In this document: piece by piece, positions 1 to 8,885 of the stretch
Layout of the letters: every line of letters starts with the position of its first letter
Numbering within the stretch: the first letter of the stretch is position 1
Source: Pseudomonas gingeri
GTDB lineage: Bacteria > Pseudomonadota > Gammaproteobacteria > Pseudomonadales > Pseudomonadaceae
Reading direction: 5' to 3'
Assembly (NCBI RefSeq): GCF_013385425.1
Contig: NZ_JACAQA010000020.1
Span: forward strand, 1 to 64,000
Length of the DNA stretch: 64,000 bases
Notes under the pieces: generated by a model
Told to the model about the DNA's origin: nothing
Database searches by the model: none
Seen by the model: only the letters and a program-made list of their open reading frames with translations
Position numbers and translations under genes: made by a program

Positions 1-83
1 CCGGCTTGCTGGCGATAGCGATTTCCCAGGCGATGGTGATGTCGACTGTCAGATCGCATCGCCAGCAAGCCGGCTCCTACAGG
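1..83. repeat. REP/REPIN palindrome, left end cut by window
   Basis: Two inverted arms (1-16 and 58-73) share the core CCGGCTTGCTGGCGAT and its complement. The right arm continues into GCTCCTACAGG. This is the usual fluorescent-pseudomonad REP doublet lying just beyond the pvdO stop codon, where it could act as a transcript-end hairpin. Confidence 0.8.
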
Positions 84-89
84 TGGTGC

Positions 90-989
90 TCAGAGCTCGC
101 GGGCGACCCGGAAGCCCAGCCAGTCGCCACGGGTGATGGCGCTGCGTTCATTGCGATTGCCCGAGCGGGAGAACACCGGCGCTTCGCTCCAGTCGTTGCC
201 ACGAATCACCCGGCGGTCCTCGCATTCCTTGCTGTCCAGGCGCGGGCTGCCGTCGGCGGGCGCGCCGACATAGCTGTCGACGTAGCAATCGGCCGTCCAC
301 TCGTAGACGTTGCCGTGGCCGTCATACACGCCATAGGCGTTCGGCGGGAAACTGCCGCCCGGCGAGGTATAGCTGAAACCGTCCGCCGGGCCGTAGGTGT
401 TGGCGTGCTCGGCAATGCTGTAGCCCTTGTCCTTGTCGAACGGGAAGGGGAACGAGCCGCTGGTGCCGCCACGCACGGCGTATTCGCGTTGCGACTCGCT
501 GAGCAGGTGATATTTTTTCCCGGTTCTTTTCGACAGCCAGTCGGCATAGGCCTGGGCTTCGTGGGCGTCCATGCACACCGCCGGTTGCCGGTCGCCCTGG
601 GGGTAGCGCGGCTGGCCGGCCAGGCACTCGCGGCCGGGGCGGGTATCGCCGTCCGGCATCTTGTAGCCGGTGTCATGGATATAGGCCTTCCACTCACCGC
701 TGAGTACCTGGAAGCGGCTGACGGCGAAGGCCCTCTTGAAGGTTACCGGGTGCATCGGACCTTCATCAGCTTCACGTCCGACTTCGTCCTCGGGGGTGCC
801 CATGGTGAAGGTGCCGGCGGGCAGCACGACCATCTCCGGGCAATCCTTGCAGTCCTTGAACACCTTGCCCGGCAGTGGCGGGTTGGCGGCCAGGGCCGCG
901 TTCGGCAGCCAGGCGCCGAGCAGGGCGCTGAGGATCAGTGCGGGCCAGAGGCCGACGCGAGGCCGGGAAACAAGCAGGTGGAATTTCAT
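90..989 (-). CDS. pvdO: PvdO, FGE/SUMF1-like periplasmic pyoverdine maturation protein
   Basis: A 299-residue protein. An N-terminal hydrophobic segment ending near ALAAN looks like a Sec signal peptide. It is followed by a formylglycine-generating-enzyme-like (SUMF1/C-type lectin) domain with the family's VLPAGTFTMG, NVYEWTADC and WLGFRVA motifs. In Pseudomonas, PvdO acts in the periplasm in the final oxidation of the ferribactin/dihydropyoverdine chromophore (family knowledge). It is the last gene of a pvdM-pvdN-pvdO set, starting 45 bases after pvdN. The ATG at 989 is preferred over a TTG 18 bases upstream because it places the signal peptide correctly. Confidence 0.93.
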   Translation of the reverse strand: MKFHLLVSRPRVGLWPALILSALLGAWLPNAALAANPPLPGKVFKDCKDCPEMVVLPAGTFTMGTPEDEVGREADEGPMHPVTFKRAFAVSRFQVLSGEWKAYIHDTGYKMPDGDTRPGRECLAGQPRYPQGDRQPAVCMDAHEAQAYADWLSKRTGKKYHLLSESQREYAVRGGTSGSFPFPFDKDKGYSIAEHANTYGPADGFSYTSPGGSFPPNAYGVYDGHGNVYEWTADCYVDSYVGAPADGSPRLDSKECEDRRVIRGNDWSEAPVFSRSGNRNERSAITRGDWLGFRVAREL

Positions 990-1034
990 GAAAGTTCTCG
1001 CAGGCAAGGAATGGAAATCGGAAAGCGCTGGCGG

Positions 1035-2324
1035 TCATAACTGTTTGCCCAGCAGGGCCATGAAACGGTCGATCTCGGCCTCGTTGTTGAGCAGGCCTGG
1101 CGCGGTCCTTACGACCGGCCCGACATCGCGATCCACCGCATCGACCACCACCTTGTTGCGCATCAGGTAGGCGGCGACCTTGTCGCTGTCCTGGCCCTTG
1201 ACCCGGAAGAAGCTGAAGCCGGCGGACAGTTCGGGGTTTATCGGCGTGACCAGTTCGATCCGCGGGTCGGCCCGCAGGTGTTGCTTGATCAGGCTGTTCA
1301 ACTGCTGGATACGCGCCTGGACCTCGGCCTTGCCCAGTTGCAGGTGCAGTTCGAAGGCCTTGTCCAGTGCCCAGCGATGCTCGAAGGCGTGGTAGCCGCC
1401 GGGGCTCATGGAGGTGGCGAAGTTGGTGTCTTCGGAGAAGGTCGGCAGCAGCGGGCTGACGTCCCTGACCTGTGACGAGCGGGCGCAGACAATGCCGGTG
1501 CCGCGGGGGCCGAACATCCACTTGTGGGTGCCGGCGATAAAGAAGTCGCAGTGCATGTCCGGGAAGTCGAGGTTGTCCACGCCAAAGCCGTGCACGCCGT
1601 CGACCACGTAGAGGATCCGGTCCTTGTCGTCGCGCTGGCGATTGTGTTCGGCGACCAACTGGCCGATCTGGCCGATCGGCAGTTTCACCCCGCTGCCCGA
1701 TTGCACCCAGGTCATGCCGAGCACCCGGGTCTCGGGTTTGATCGCACGGTCGATATTGCCGATCACCTCGTCGGCCGAAACCAGCGCCGGGTCCTTGAAC
1801 AGGCTGATCTTGCGCACCCGGGTACCTTCGCGCTCGCTGCGCAGGCGCAAGAGATTGCGGGTCGAATAATGTTCGTGTTCGGTGGTGAGGATTTCCTGGT
1901 CGGGGCGCACATGGATACCGCCGTAGATCATCGCCAGGCCCTCGGTGGTGCTGCCGGTCAGGGCGATCTGCCCGGGCTCGGCCTTGAGGTAGCGGCCGGC
2001 CCACAGGCGGACCTGGGCTTCGCGTTTCCAGGTTTCCTGCAGGTCCCAGTCCATGGCCAGGCCCGGGTTGCGGTCGATGGCGGCGCGGTGCTGTTCGATG
2101 GCTTCACGCACGGGTCTGGGGTGGGAGGTCACCAGGAAGTTGGAGAAGTGCAGGTAGTCGGGGTCCTGGTCGAACAACTGGCGCAACCCGGCCCACTTGT
2201 CCGTGGACAATGCCGGGCTCTCGGCTGTGACCGGGCTGGCGGCCAGCGCATTCAGGCTGGCACCGAGGGGCAGGCCGGCAGCGAGTACGCCGGCCTGCTT
2301 GAGAAAGGTTCTACGATCGGTCAT
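1035..2324 (-). CDS. pvdN: PvdN, Tat-exported PLP-dependent enzyme of pyoverdine maturation
   Basis: A 429-residue class-V aminotransferase-fold enzyme. The N-terminus carries a twin-arginine signal (DRRTFLKQAG followed by an Ala/Leu-rich stretch), so it should reach the periplasm folded with its cofactor. The PLP lysine is visible in GTHKWMFGPRGTG, and the cofactor-binding DGVHGFG precedes it. In fluorescent pseudomonads PvdN converts the chromophore-bound glutamate side chain to succinamide (family knowledge). The ATG at 2324 is chosen because it puts the RR motif at residues 4-5. It starts 7 bases after the pvdM stop, so it is co-transcribed with pvdM. Confidence 0.93.
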   Translation of the reverse strand: MTDRRTFLKQAGVLAAGLPLGASLNALAASPVTAESPALSTDKWAGLRQLFDQDPDYLHFSNFLVTSHPRPVREAIEQHRAAIDRNPGLAMDWDLQETWKREAQVRLWAGRYLKAEPGQIALTGSTTEGLAMIYGGIHVRPDQEILTTEHEHYSTRNLLRLRSEREGTRVRKISLFKDPALVSADEVIGNIDRAIKPETRVLGMTWVQSGSGVKLPIGQIGQLVAEHNRQRDDKDRILYVVDGVHGFGVDNLDFPDMHCDFFIAGTHKWMFGPRGTGIVCARSSQVRDVSPLLPTFSEDTNFATSMSPGGYHAFEHRWALDKAFELHLQLGKAEVQARIQQLNSLIKQHLRADPRIELVTPINPELSAGFSFFRVKGQDSDKVAAYLMRNKVVVDAVDRDVGPVVRTAPGLLNNEAEIDRFMALLGKQL

Positions 2325-2331
2325 GGGCAAC

Positions 2332-3705
2332 TCACTGGCGCGAGAGCGTGGCGGTGGGTGACGTGGTGCCGGTGCGGGCGGCTTTCTGCACCTGGTCCCA
2401 GACCCGCAGGAAGTTGCCGCCCCAGAGCTTGGCGATATCGGCTTCGGAGTAACCGCGATCGAGCAGTTCGGCGGTGACGTTGCGTGCCTCGCTGACATCC
2501 TTGAAGCCGTCGATGCCGCCGCCGTCGTTGAAGTCGGAACTGATGCCGACGTGATCGATGCCGATCTTCTTCACCGCATAGTCGATGGCGTTGCCGAAGT
2601 CCTTGAGGTCGGCCTTGGGTTCCTCGTCGAGAATGGCGTAGAGGGCGCTGGCGTATTGGCCGAAGCGTTGTTCCGGCCAGACGGTGATGATCGGGTCGCC
2701 GGGCATCAGGGCCATGGCCAGGTTGGGCAGGGGCGGCAGGTCGAAACGTTTGCGCAAGGTGTTGAGCTTGTCCTGGGTGCGCTGGCTCAGCGGGCGCAGA
2801 TAGGCCGGGAACGCGACGATCTGGACCACGCCGCCGCTGTTCTTGATCAACTGCATTTCCTTGTCGCTGAGGTTGCGCGGGATATCCACCAGGGCGCGGG
2901 GTGCCGAGTGCGAGGCAACCATCGGCGTGCGGCTCAATTGGCTGACCTGCTCCAGGGCCTTGGTCGACATCTGCGAGACATCGATGATCACCCCCAGGTC
3001 GTTGAGGCGGTGCACGGCCTGCTGGCCGATCTCGGAGAGGCCGTCGAGGGCATCCGGGGTGTCGTTAAGGAACGGCAACGGGCGCGAAGAGTCGGCCCAG
3101 TCGTTGTTGCCCACGTAGCTGAAGCCGAACATGCGCATGCCGCGGGCGGCCCACAGGTCCAGGCGATCGAGGTCGTGACCGAGGGGATAGGCGTTGAGCA
3201 TGCTGATGAAGATCGCGAACTTGCCTTCACCGTGCAGGCGCCGCATATCGTCGGGGCTGTAGGCGATGCCGACGCGGTTGGGGAAGTCACGGACCAGGCC
3301 GCTGATGATCTGGTAGCGCACTTCCTGCTGTTTGCGTGCCTCCTCGACAAAGCCGGCGGTGGGGCGGTGCGGGGCGTTCGGGCCGTTCCAGATTTCCGGC
3401 CAGCCGAACACCGTCAGCGCGGCGGCGGACAGCCGTCCGCGGCCGGTCTTGGCCAGGTCGAACTGGCCGCTGCCATCCTTGTCGGCTTCGCGGCCTTCGG
3501 TGCCGAAGGTCAGGGGCACGGTGATATGGCTGTCGAAGCTGATGATCCGCTCCTGAAGCTCGTCGGCCTGCTTCATGATCTTCAGCGAGTAACCGGGGTT
3601 GGGCCACAGGTCCCAGGTCAGCCAGGCTGCGGCGGCGCAGAGCCCCAGGGCCAGGGGCAGGCCGATGTAGAGCGCCTTTTTCGAACGCGGTTTTATCATT
3701 GCCAT
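2332..3705 (-). CDS. pvdM: PvdM, renal-dipeptidase-like pyoverdine maturation protein
   Basis: A 457-residue protein with a basic N-terminus and one hydrophobic segment (about residues 11-32) that acts as signal or anchor, followed by a peptidase M19 (membrane dipeptidase) domain. Recognisable are the SFDSHITVP segment, where classical members have DxHxD, MVASHSAPRAL, and DHVGISSDFNDGGG near the C-terminus. PvdM is periplasmic and needed for maturation of ferribactin. A true dipeptidase reaction has not been assumed here. It heads the pvdMNO unit and is transcribed away from pvdP, from its own PvdS-type box. A second in-frame ATG two codons in, nearer to a GAGATGG stretch, is also possible. 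Confidence 0.9.
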   Translation of the reverse strand: MAMIKPRSKKALYIGLPLALGLCAAAAWLTWDLWPNPGYSLKIMKQADELQERIISFDSHITVPLTFGTEGREADKDGSGQFDLAKTGRGRLSAAALTVFGWPEIWNGPNAPHRPTAGFVEEARKQQEVRYQIISGLVRDFPNRVGIAYSPDDMRRLHGEGKFAIFISMLNAYPLGHDLDRLDLWAARGMRMFGFSYVGNNDWADSSRPLPFLNDTPDALDGLSEIGQQAVHRLNDLGVIIDVSQMSTKALEQVSQLSRTPMVASHSAPRALVDIPRNLSDKEMQLIKNSGGVVQIVAFPAYLRPLSQRTQDKLNTLRKRFDLPPLPNLAMALMPGDPIITVWPEQRFGQYASALYAILDEEPKADLKDFGNAIDYAVKKIGIDHVGISSDFNDGGGIDGFKDVSEARNVTAELLDRGYSEADIAKLWGGNFLRVWDQVQKAARTGTTSPTATLSRQ

Positions 3706-3741
3706 CTCATTGTGGTTTGCCGATGTTGCTATCTGGGAAGA

Positions 3742-3765
3742 ACGGATGGCGTACGTTCTGATTTA
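3742..3765 (-). promoter_or_regulatory. PvdS-type (iron-starvation) promoter for pvdMNO
   Basis: On the minus strand, CTAAAT (TAAAT at 3765-3761) is followed after exactly 16 bases by CGT (3744-3742). This is the TAAAT-N16-CGT arrangement recognised by the ECF sigma factor PvdS. It lies about 40 bases from the pvdM start. Confidence 0.85.
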
Positions 3766-3780
3766 GGCGCCGCGCCCGGC

Positions 3781-3804
3781 TAAATTTCCTACGCAGTGCA
3801 ACGT
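3781..3804 (+). promoter_or_regulatory. PvdS-type (iron-starvation) promoter for pvdP
   Basis: TAAAT (3781-3785) and CGT (3802-3804) are separated by 16 bases, in the context GGCTAAATTT ... AACGTTCT. The box lies 45 bases before the pvdP ATG and back to back with the pvdM box, only 15 bases apart. Confidence 0.87.
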
Positions 3805-3849
3805 TCTAGCTTGGATAAAGCCTGCTTCAGGGCTGACACAGGTAGGGCG

Positions 3850-5469
3850 ATGACGATTTCTCGACGAGGCTTCATGGCGGGCCTGGCGCTCACGGGCGTA
3901 GGTGTTCCCGCGGCTTATTACGCGCACCGCGAACTGACCCGGGACAGGGAGCCCGTCACGCCGGGCGAGGCCACGGTCGATCTGCTCGACATGGCCGGCC
4001 GGCGCTTGGCCAACAATCTGCGCGGGGTCTGGAGCCTGCATTTCACAGGACGTGACGCGGGCCTGGATGGCCTGCCCCTCGAAGGCCTGGAACTGTTCCT
4101 CGATATCGCCCCGCGTGGTCGCGGCTTGCGCGGTTTCATTGACACCGCCCAGGCGTTGCGGGCTGACGGTCAACCCCGTTGGCGGCTGGTCGGTGACCTT
4201 GCCGAGAGCGACGGCTCGCGGCTGTTCTGGCGCCTGAGCCTGGGTGACGCCGAGAGGCCGCTGTACGAATTCAGCCTGGTTTTGGATGAAGTCTGGGCCA
4301 CGTTCGGCAACGCTGGCAGTGGCACCTTGAGCGGTCATGTCGAGCGCCTGGACCGGCCGCTGGCCTTGCCGCAACTGGACAACCGCTTTGTCGCGGTCAA
4401 GCAGGTGTTTCCCGAAGCCCGCGAACGTATCGGCCTGGGCGCGCCCCTGCTGGCCTGGCTGGTGTCCCCCGAGCACCGCTTGTTCCACCAGCTCTGGCAT
4501 GCTTCCCGGGACAAGTGGCACAGCCTCCCTGAAGACAAGCGCAATGGCTTGCGCGGGATCGGCTGGCAGCCCGGTCCCCGGGACAAGGAGCGCGACGCCC
4601 GTGGCAAGCGCAAGGATCGCAACGGTTCAGGCATCGACTTTTTCTTTATGCACCGGCATATGTTGCGCATGGCCCGCTCGTTCCAGGCCTTGCCGTCATG
4701 GCGCGCGTTTCCGCTGCCCCAGCCGGAGCTGGAGCGCGATCGCCAGGGCTTTGCCCGTTATTTCGATAACCACGATGGCTGCGCCGTGCCGCCGACCTGG
4801 CTGGCCGACGGTGACGACGAATACAGCCAGTGGGTCGGCGATATCAAGAGTGCCGAGACCTGGCACGGCAACTTCCAGGCCTGGGAGTCGCGCTACAGTG
4901 ATCCGCGTTATCTGTCCCGCTTGACCCTGGGCCAGTTCGGTTCCGAGGTCGAGCTGGGGCTGCATGACTGGCTGCATATGCGCTGGGCTTCGGTGGCGCG
5001 CGATCCGTCCAATGGCGCGCCGGTGCCCATGGCCCGGGAGTTCACCGACTTTGCCCCGCGCTGGTATGCGCCGCAGAACGACTTTCTCGGCGATCCGTTT
5101 TCCTCCCATGTGAACCCGGTGTTCTGGATGTTCCATGGTTGGATCGATGATCGGCTGGAGGATTGGTTCCGGGCGCACGAGCGTTTTCATCCGGGGGAGG
5201 TCACGCGCCAGGAGGTCAATGGCGTGCCCTGGTTCGCTCCCGGGCGCTGGGTGGAAGTGGACGATCCCTGGCTCGGGCCGACCACCCATGGTTGCAGCAC
5301 CACGCCGGGATTGAACATGGGCAAGACGGTGGAGATGGACCCGGAGACCATGAAGCTGGCCTTGCGGATTACCTTTACGCCGGAGAAGGACCTGGCCGGG
5401 TTGTTGCGTCGGGTACCGCGGCGGCCTTGGTATGCGCGGCACCTGTCGATCAAGGATCGGTTGCTCTGA
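3850..5469 (+). CDS. pvdP: PvdP, Tat-exported tyrosinase forming the pyoverdine chromophore
   Basis: A 539-residue copper oxidase. The N-terminus SRRGFMAGLALTG is a twin-arginine signal. The tyrosinase signatures are a CuA-like His cluster in HRLFHQLWH and a CuB-like region NPVFWMFHGWIDDR. It oxidises ferribactin to dihydropyoverdine in the periplasm (family knowledge). The start is the ATG at 3850 rather than a GTG 54 bases upstream, because it places the Tat motif at residues 5-6. A PvdS box lies 45 bases upstream. It converges with opmQ, with 30 bases between the stops. Confidence 0.93.
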   Translation: MTISRRGFMAGLALTGVGVPAAYYAHRELTRDREPVTPGEATVDLLDMAGRRLANNLRGVWSLHFTGRDAGLDGLPLEGLELFLDIAPRGRGLRGFIDTAQALRADGQPRWRLVGDLAESDGSRLFWRLSLGDAERPLYEFSLVLDEVWATFGNAGSGTLSGHVERLDRPLALPQLDNRFVAVKQVFPEARERIGLGAPLLAWLVSPEHRLFHQLWHASRDKWHSLPEDKRNGLRGIGWQPGPRDKERDARGKRKDRNGSGIDFFFMHRHMLRMARSFQALPSWRAFPLPQPELERDRQGFARYFDNHDGCAVPPTWLADGDDEYSQWVGDIKSAETWHGNFQAWESRYSDPRYLSRLTLGQFGSEVELGLHDWLHMRWASVARDPSNGAPVPMAREFTDFAPRWYAPQNDFLGDPFSSHVNPVFWMFHGWIDDRLEDWFRAHERFHPGEVTRQEVNGVPWFAPGRWVEVDDPWLGPTTHGCSTTPGLNMGKTVEMDPETMKLALRITFTPEKDLAGLLRRVPRRPWYARHLSIKDRLL

Positions 5470-5499
5470 TACTCGCTCGCCACAGGAACGCGCTCGGCT

Positions 5500-6915
5500 T
5501 CAAATTTCCTTGGCCGAACGCCCTTCTTGTGTCTGCCAGCCGCCACCAAGTGCTTTGTACAACGCAATACTGGCCTGCACCCGCGACAGGCGCAGCTGTA
5601 CATTCTGGTCCTGGGCCGCATACAACGTGCGCTGGGTTTCCAGTACCGTGAGCAAATCCTCTGCCCCGGCCTGATAACGACTCTGGGCAATCTCGAAGGC
5701 CCGTTGCGCCTGCTTCAGTTCTTCGTCCTGCCAGCGTCGTTGTTGATCAAGGCCGCTGATACTGTTCAGGGCCTTCTCGACATCGGCGAAACCGTTGACG
5801 ATCGCGCCCCGGTAGCTTTCCAGCAACTCTTCCTGGCGCGCCGTGGCCCGGTCGCGTTCGGCCCGCAGGCGGCCGTTGTTGAAGACCGGCGCGAGCAGGC
5901 CGGCGCTCAGGGTGTAGAAGGGCGTGCGCAAGGCATCGGCGGCCCGGGTGGCTTCCGAGCCCAGGCCGGCACCCAGGGTCAGCTTCGGCAACAAGGCGGC
6001 CCGCGCCACCGCGACATCCGCCTGCGCCGCCGCCAGTTGCGCTTCGGCCCGGGCAATGTCCGGACGTTGGCGCAGTAGTTCGCTCGGTACGCCGGCATCA
6101 ATCGACGGCCAGCTCAGGCTGCTGAACGGCTGGGCACCGATCCGCAAGCTCTGGACCGGCTGGCCGAGCAACGCCGCCAGGGTAATCAGCGACTCCCCGG
6201 CCTGCTGGCGCACCAGCGGTAATTGTCGTTCCTGGCTGGCCACCAGGCTTTTTTGCTGGGCCAGTTCCAGCGCCGTGGCCGAGCCCGAGTCGTAGCGGGT
6301 CCGGACCAGTTCCAGCACCCGTCGGGCATTGCTCAGGTTCAACCCGGCGATAGCCTCCTGCTCGCGAGCGGACAGGGTGCGGGCATACTGGTCGGCAACA
6401 CCGCCGAGCAGCGTCAGTTCCACCGTCGCCCGGTCATATTCGCTGGCCCGCAGGCTCTGCACGGCGCTGTCGCGGGCAGCGGCGACACCCCCCCAGAAGT
6501 CCACCTCGTAGCTGGCGCTGAGGTTGGCGCCATAACTTTTGCTGCTGTTGTCACTGTCGGCATTGTCCCGGTTGTTCAGCAACTGGCTGCGGCTGCCATT
6601 CAGGCCCAGGGTCACTTGCGGCAGCAACGGCGCGCCGGCGATCACCGCCGTGGCCTGGGCCTGGCGCACCCGGGCGAGGGCGGCGGCGAGGTCATGGCTG
6701 TCGACGCGGGCCTGCTCGATCAACCGGTCCAGCTCCGGACTGCCGAACCTTTGCCACCAGAGGGTGCTGGTCTGCCGGGCGCTGTGTCGTGTTTCGAACT
6801 GCCAATGAGCCGGTGACGGCGTGCCGTCGTCCGGACGCGGTGCGGGCCCGCCGCAGGCATTGAGCAGCAGGCAAATGGTCAACAGGGAAAAGCGCGGTTT
6901 CATGGGTTCGATCAT
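5500..6915 (-). CDS. opmQ: OpmQ, outer-membrane lipoprotein channel of the PvdRT-OpmQ pump
   Basis: A 471-residue RND/MacAB-type outer-membrane factor of the NodT lipoprotein class. The signal peptide ends in a lipobox (LLLNAC) with the acylated Cys near residue 21. Two TolC-like repeats follow, with the typical WWQRFGSPELDRL start and long helical segments. PvdRT-OpmQ exports newly made and recycled pyoverdine (family knowledge). The start ATG overlaps the pvdT stop by an ATGA, indicating translational coupling at the end of the pvdR-pvdT-opmQ operon. A second start four codons in (MKPRF) is also possible. Confidence 0.93.
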   Translation of the reverse strand: MIEPMKPRFSLLTICLLLNACGGPAPRPDDGTPSPAHWQFETRHSARQTSTLWWQRFGSPELDRLIEQARVDSHDLAAALARVRQAQATAVIAGAPLLPQVTLGLNGSRSQLLNNRDNADSDNSSKSYGANLSASYEVDFWGGVAAARDSAVQSLRASEYDRATVELTLLGGVADQYARTLSAREQEAIAGLNLSNARRVLELVRTRYDSGSATALELAQQKSLVASQERQLPLVRQQAGESLITLAALLGQPVQSLRIGAQPFSSLSWPSIDAGVPSELLRQRPDIARAEAQLAAAQADVAVARAALLPKLTLGAGLGSEATRAADALRTPFYTLSAGLLAPVFNNGRLRAERDRATARQEELLESYRGAIVNGFADVEKALNSISGLDQQRRWQDEELKQAQRAFEIAQSRYQAGAEDLLTVLETQRTLYAAQDQNVQLRLSRVQASIALYKALGGGWQTQEGRSAKEI

Positions 6916-8885
6916 TCACTGGTAAGCGCTGTGACCGGGTCGAGCCGGGCAGCTTTGCGGGCCGGCATAAAGCCGAAGAGGACGCCGGTGACCAGGGCGC
7001 AGGCAAAGGCGCCGATCACGGCGCCCAGGGAAAACGCCACGGCGACCTTGGCCAGCAGCAGGGCGCCACCGACCGCCAGGGCGAGGACCACGCCGGTCAG
7101 GCCGCCGACCACCGAAAGCATCACCGCTTCGGTGAGAAACTGGCGCAGGATGTCGCGCTGGCGGGCGCCAGTGGCCATGCGGATACCGATTTCCCGGGTG
7201 CGTTCGCGCACGGTCATGAGCATGATGTTCATCACCCCGATGCCCCCCACCAGCAGGGAGATGGCGGCAATCGAGCCAAGCATCAGCGACAGGGTGTTCT
7301 GGGTGCGGGCCTCGGCCTGGATCATCGCGGCGTTGTTGGTCAGGCGAAAGTCCCGGCGGCCGTCATGCATGCGCAGCATCACCTGGTCGATGGCCTTCTC
7401 GGCGTCGCGGACATTGCGTCCGTCGCGGGTGGCGATGGCCACGTATTCCGGATTGTGGGTGCCGAACAGCCGGACACTGGCGGCCGAGTAGGGGATCGCC
7501 ACGCGGTCGTCGCTGTCGGTTTCGCCGGAGGTGGCGCCTTTTTCCTGGAGCACGCCGACCACCTGGAACGGCACGTTTTCGATGAGAATGTACTGACCGA
7601 TGGGGTCGGCCACCTCCTTGAGCAGTTTGTCGCGGACCTTGTGGCCGATCACCGCCACGGCGGCTCCGGCATCGGCATCGGCCTGGGTGAAGTAACTGCC
7701 CTCGACCACCGGCCAGTTGAAGATCGCCGGGAACTGGGTGTCATTGCCGCCGACATAGGCGGTGTGGTCGAGGTTGCCGAAGCGCACCACGGCGTCGGCG
7801 CCGTTGACCGGCATGATCATTTTTACCTGGGGCAGTTCCGCCAGCGCCGCCACGTCGTCCAGGCTGATGATCCCCAGCGGGGCCCGTGGCGCGGCCGGCG
7901 CGCCACTCAGGTAGATAATGTTCGAGCCGAAGGCGCCCATCTGTGCGATCACCTGGCGCTTGCTGCCTTCGCCGACCGCGAGCATCACCACCACCGAGGC
8001 GACCCCGATGACGATGCCGAGCAGGGTCAGGGCGGTGCGAAAGCGGTTGATCCACATCACCCGCCAGGCCGCTTGCACGGCGTCCACCAGCTCGCTTTTC
8101 CAGGCGCCACGATAGGCGCTGCCGTCACTCAGGCGCTGGCGCAGGTCGATCGCCTGCAGGGCGACGGGGTCGTTGCCGCGCTGCAGCTCGGGGTTGTCGC
8201 GGGTACTGTCGCTGACGATCAGTCCGTCGCGGATCTCGATGATCCGTTTGGCCCGGGCGGCGACTTCACGGTCGTGGGTAATAAGGATGATCACATGGCC
8301 CTGGCTGGCCAGTTCGTCGAGCAGCGCCATGACTTCGGCGCCGCTGTGGCTGTCGAGGGCGCCGGTGGGTTCGTCGGCGAGAATGATATGGCCGCCGTTC
8401 ATCAGGGCCCGGGCAATCGATACCCGCTGTTGCTGGCCGCCGGACAACTGGTGCGGGCGGTTTCCGCCACGGCTGGCCAGGCCCAGGCGCTCGAGCAGGG
8501 CGGCGGCGCGGGCCTGGCGCTCGGCGGCCGGGGTGCCAGCATAGATCGCCGGCATCTCGACGTTCTCCCGGGCCGAGCCGGAAGGAATCAGGTGGTAGCC
8601 CTGGAACACGAAACCGAAGGCCTCGCGGCGTAGCCAGGCGAGGGCATCGCTGTCGAGTTCGGCGACGTTTTCACCGGCGAACAGGTAGCGCCCGGAGGTC
8701 GGCCGGTCGAGGCAGCCGAGGATATTCATCAGGGTCGATTTGCCCGAGCCGGAGGCGCCGACGATGGCGACGAACTCGCCGGCATGGATCCTCAGGTCGA
8801 TGCCGCGCAGCACCTGCACCTCGGGACTGTCGCCGCCGCCATAGGCCTTGCGGATGTCCTGCAGGTCGATCAGTGGCGTTTGCAT
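6912..8885 (-). CDS. pvdT: PvdT, MacB-type ABC transporter of pyoverdine efflux
   Basis: A 657-residue fusion of an N-terminal ABC ATPase and a C-terminal MacB-type permease. Walker A (GASGSGKST) is at residues 43-51, the signature LSGGQQQRVS near 148 and Walker B/DEPTG near 170. The permease half has the first membrane span near residue 280, a large periplasmic domain, and three C-terminal spans with the ERTREIGIRMA motif. Its ATG follows directly after the pvdR TGA with no spacer. It powers PvdRT-OpmQ. Confidence 0.94.
   Translation of the reverse strand: MQTPLIDLQDIRKAYGGGDSPEVQVLRGIDLRIHAGEFVAIVGASGSGKSTLMNILGCLDRPTSGRYLFAGENVAELDSDALAWLRREAFGFVFQGYHLIPSGSARENVEMPAIYAGTPAAERQARAAALLERLGLASRGGNRPHQLSGGQQQRVSIARALMNGGHIILADEPTGALDSHSGAEVMALLDELASQGHVIILITHDREVAARAKRIIEIRDGLIVSDSTRDNPELQRGNDPVALQAIDLRQRLSDGSAYRGAWKSELVDAVQAAWRVMWINRFRTALTLLGIVIGVASVVVMLAVGEGSKRQVIAQMGAFGSNIIYLSGAPAAPRAPLGIISLDDVAALAELPQVKMIMPVNGADAVVRFGNLDHTAYVGGNDTQFPAIFNWPVVEGSYFTQADADAGAAVAVIGHKVRDKLLKEVADPIGQYILIENVPFQVVGVLQEKGATSGETDSDDRVAIPYSAASVRLFGTHNPEYVAIATRDGRNVRDAEKAIDQVMLRMHDGRRDFRLTNNAAMIQAEARTQNTLSLMLGSIAAISLLVGGIGVMNIMLMTVRERTREIGIRMATGARQRDILRQFLTEAVMLSVVGGLTGVVLALAVGGALLLAKVAVAFSLGAVIGAFACALVTGVLFGFMPARKAARLDPVTALTSE

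Noticed and set aside
1524..2477. Long plus-strand open frame opposite pvdN
   Set aside because: Shadow of pvdN caused by GC-biased third positions; no ribosome site and no recognisable protein.
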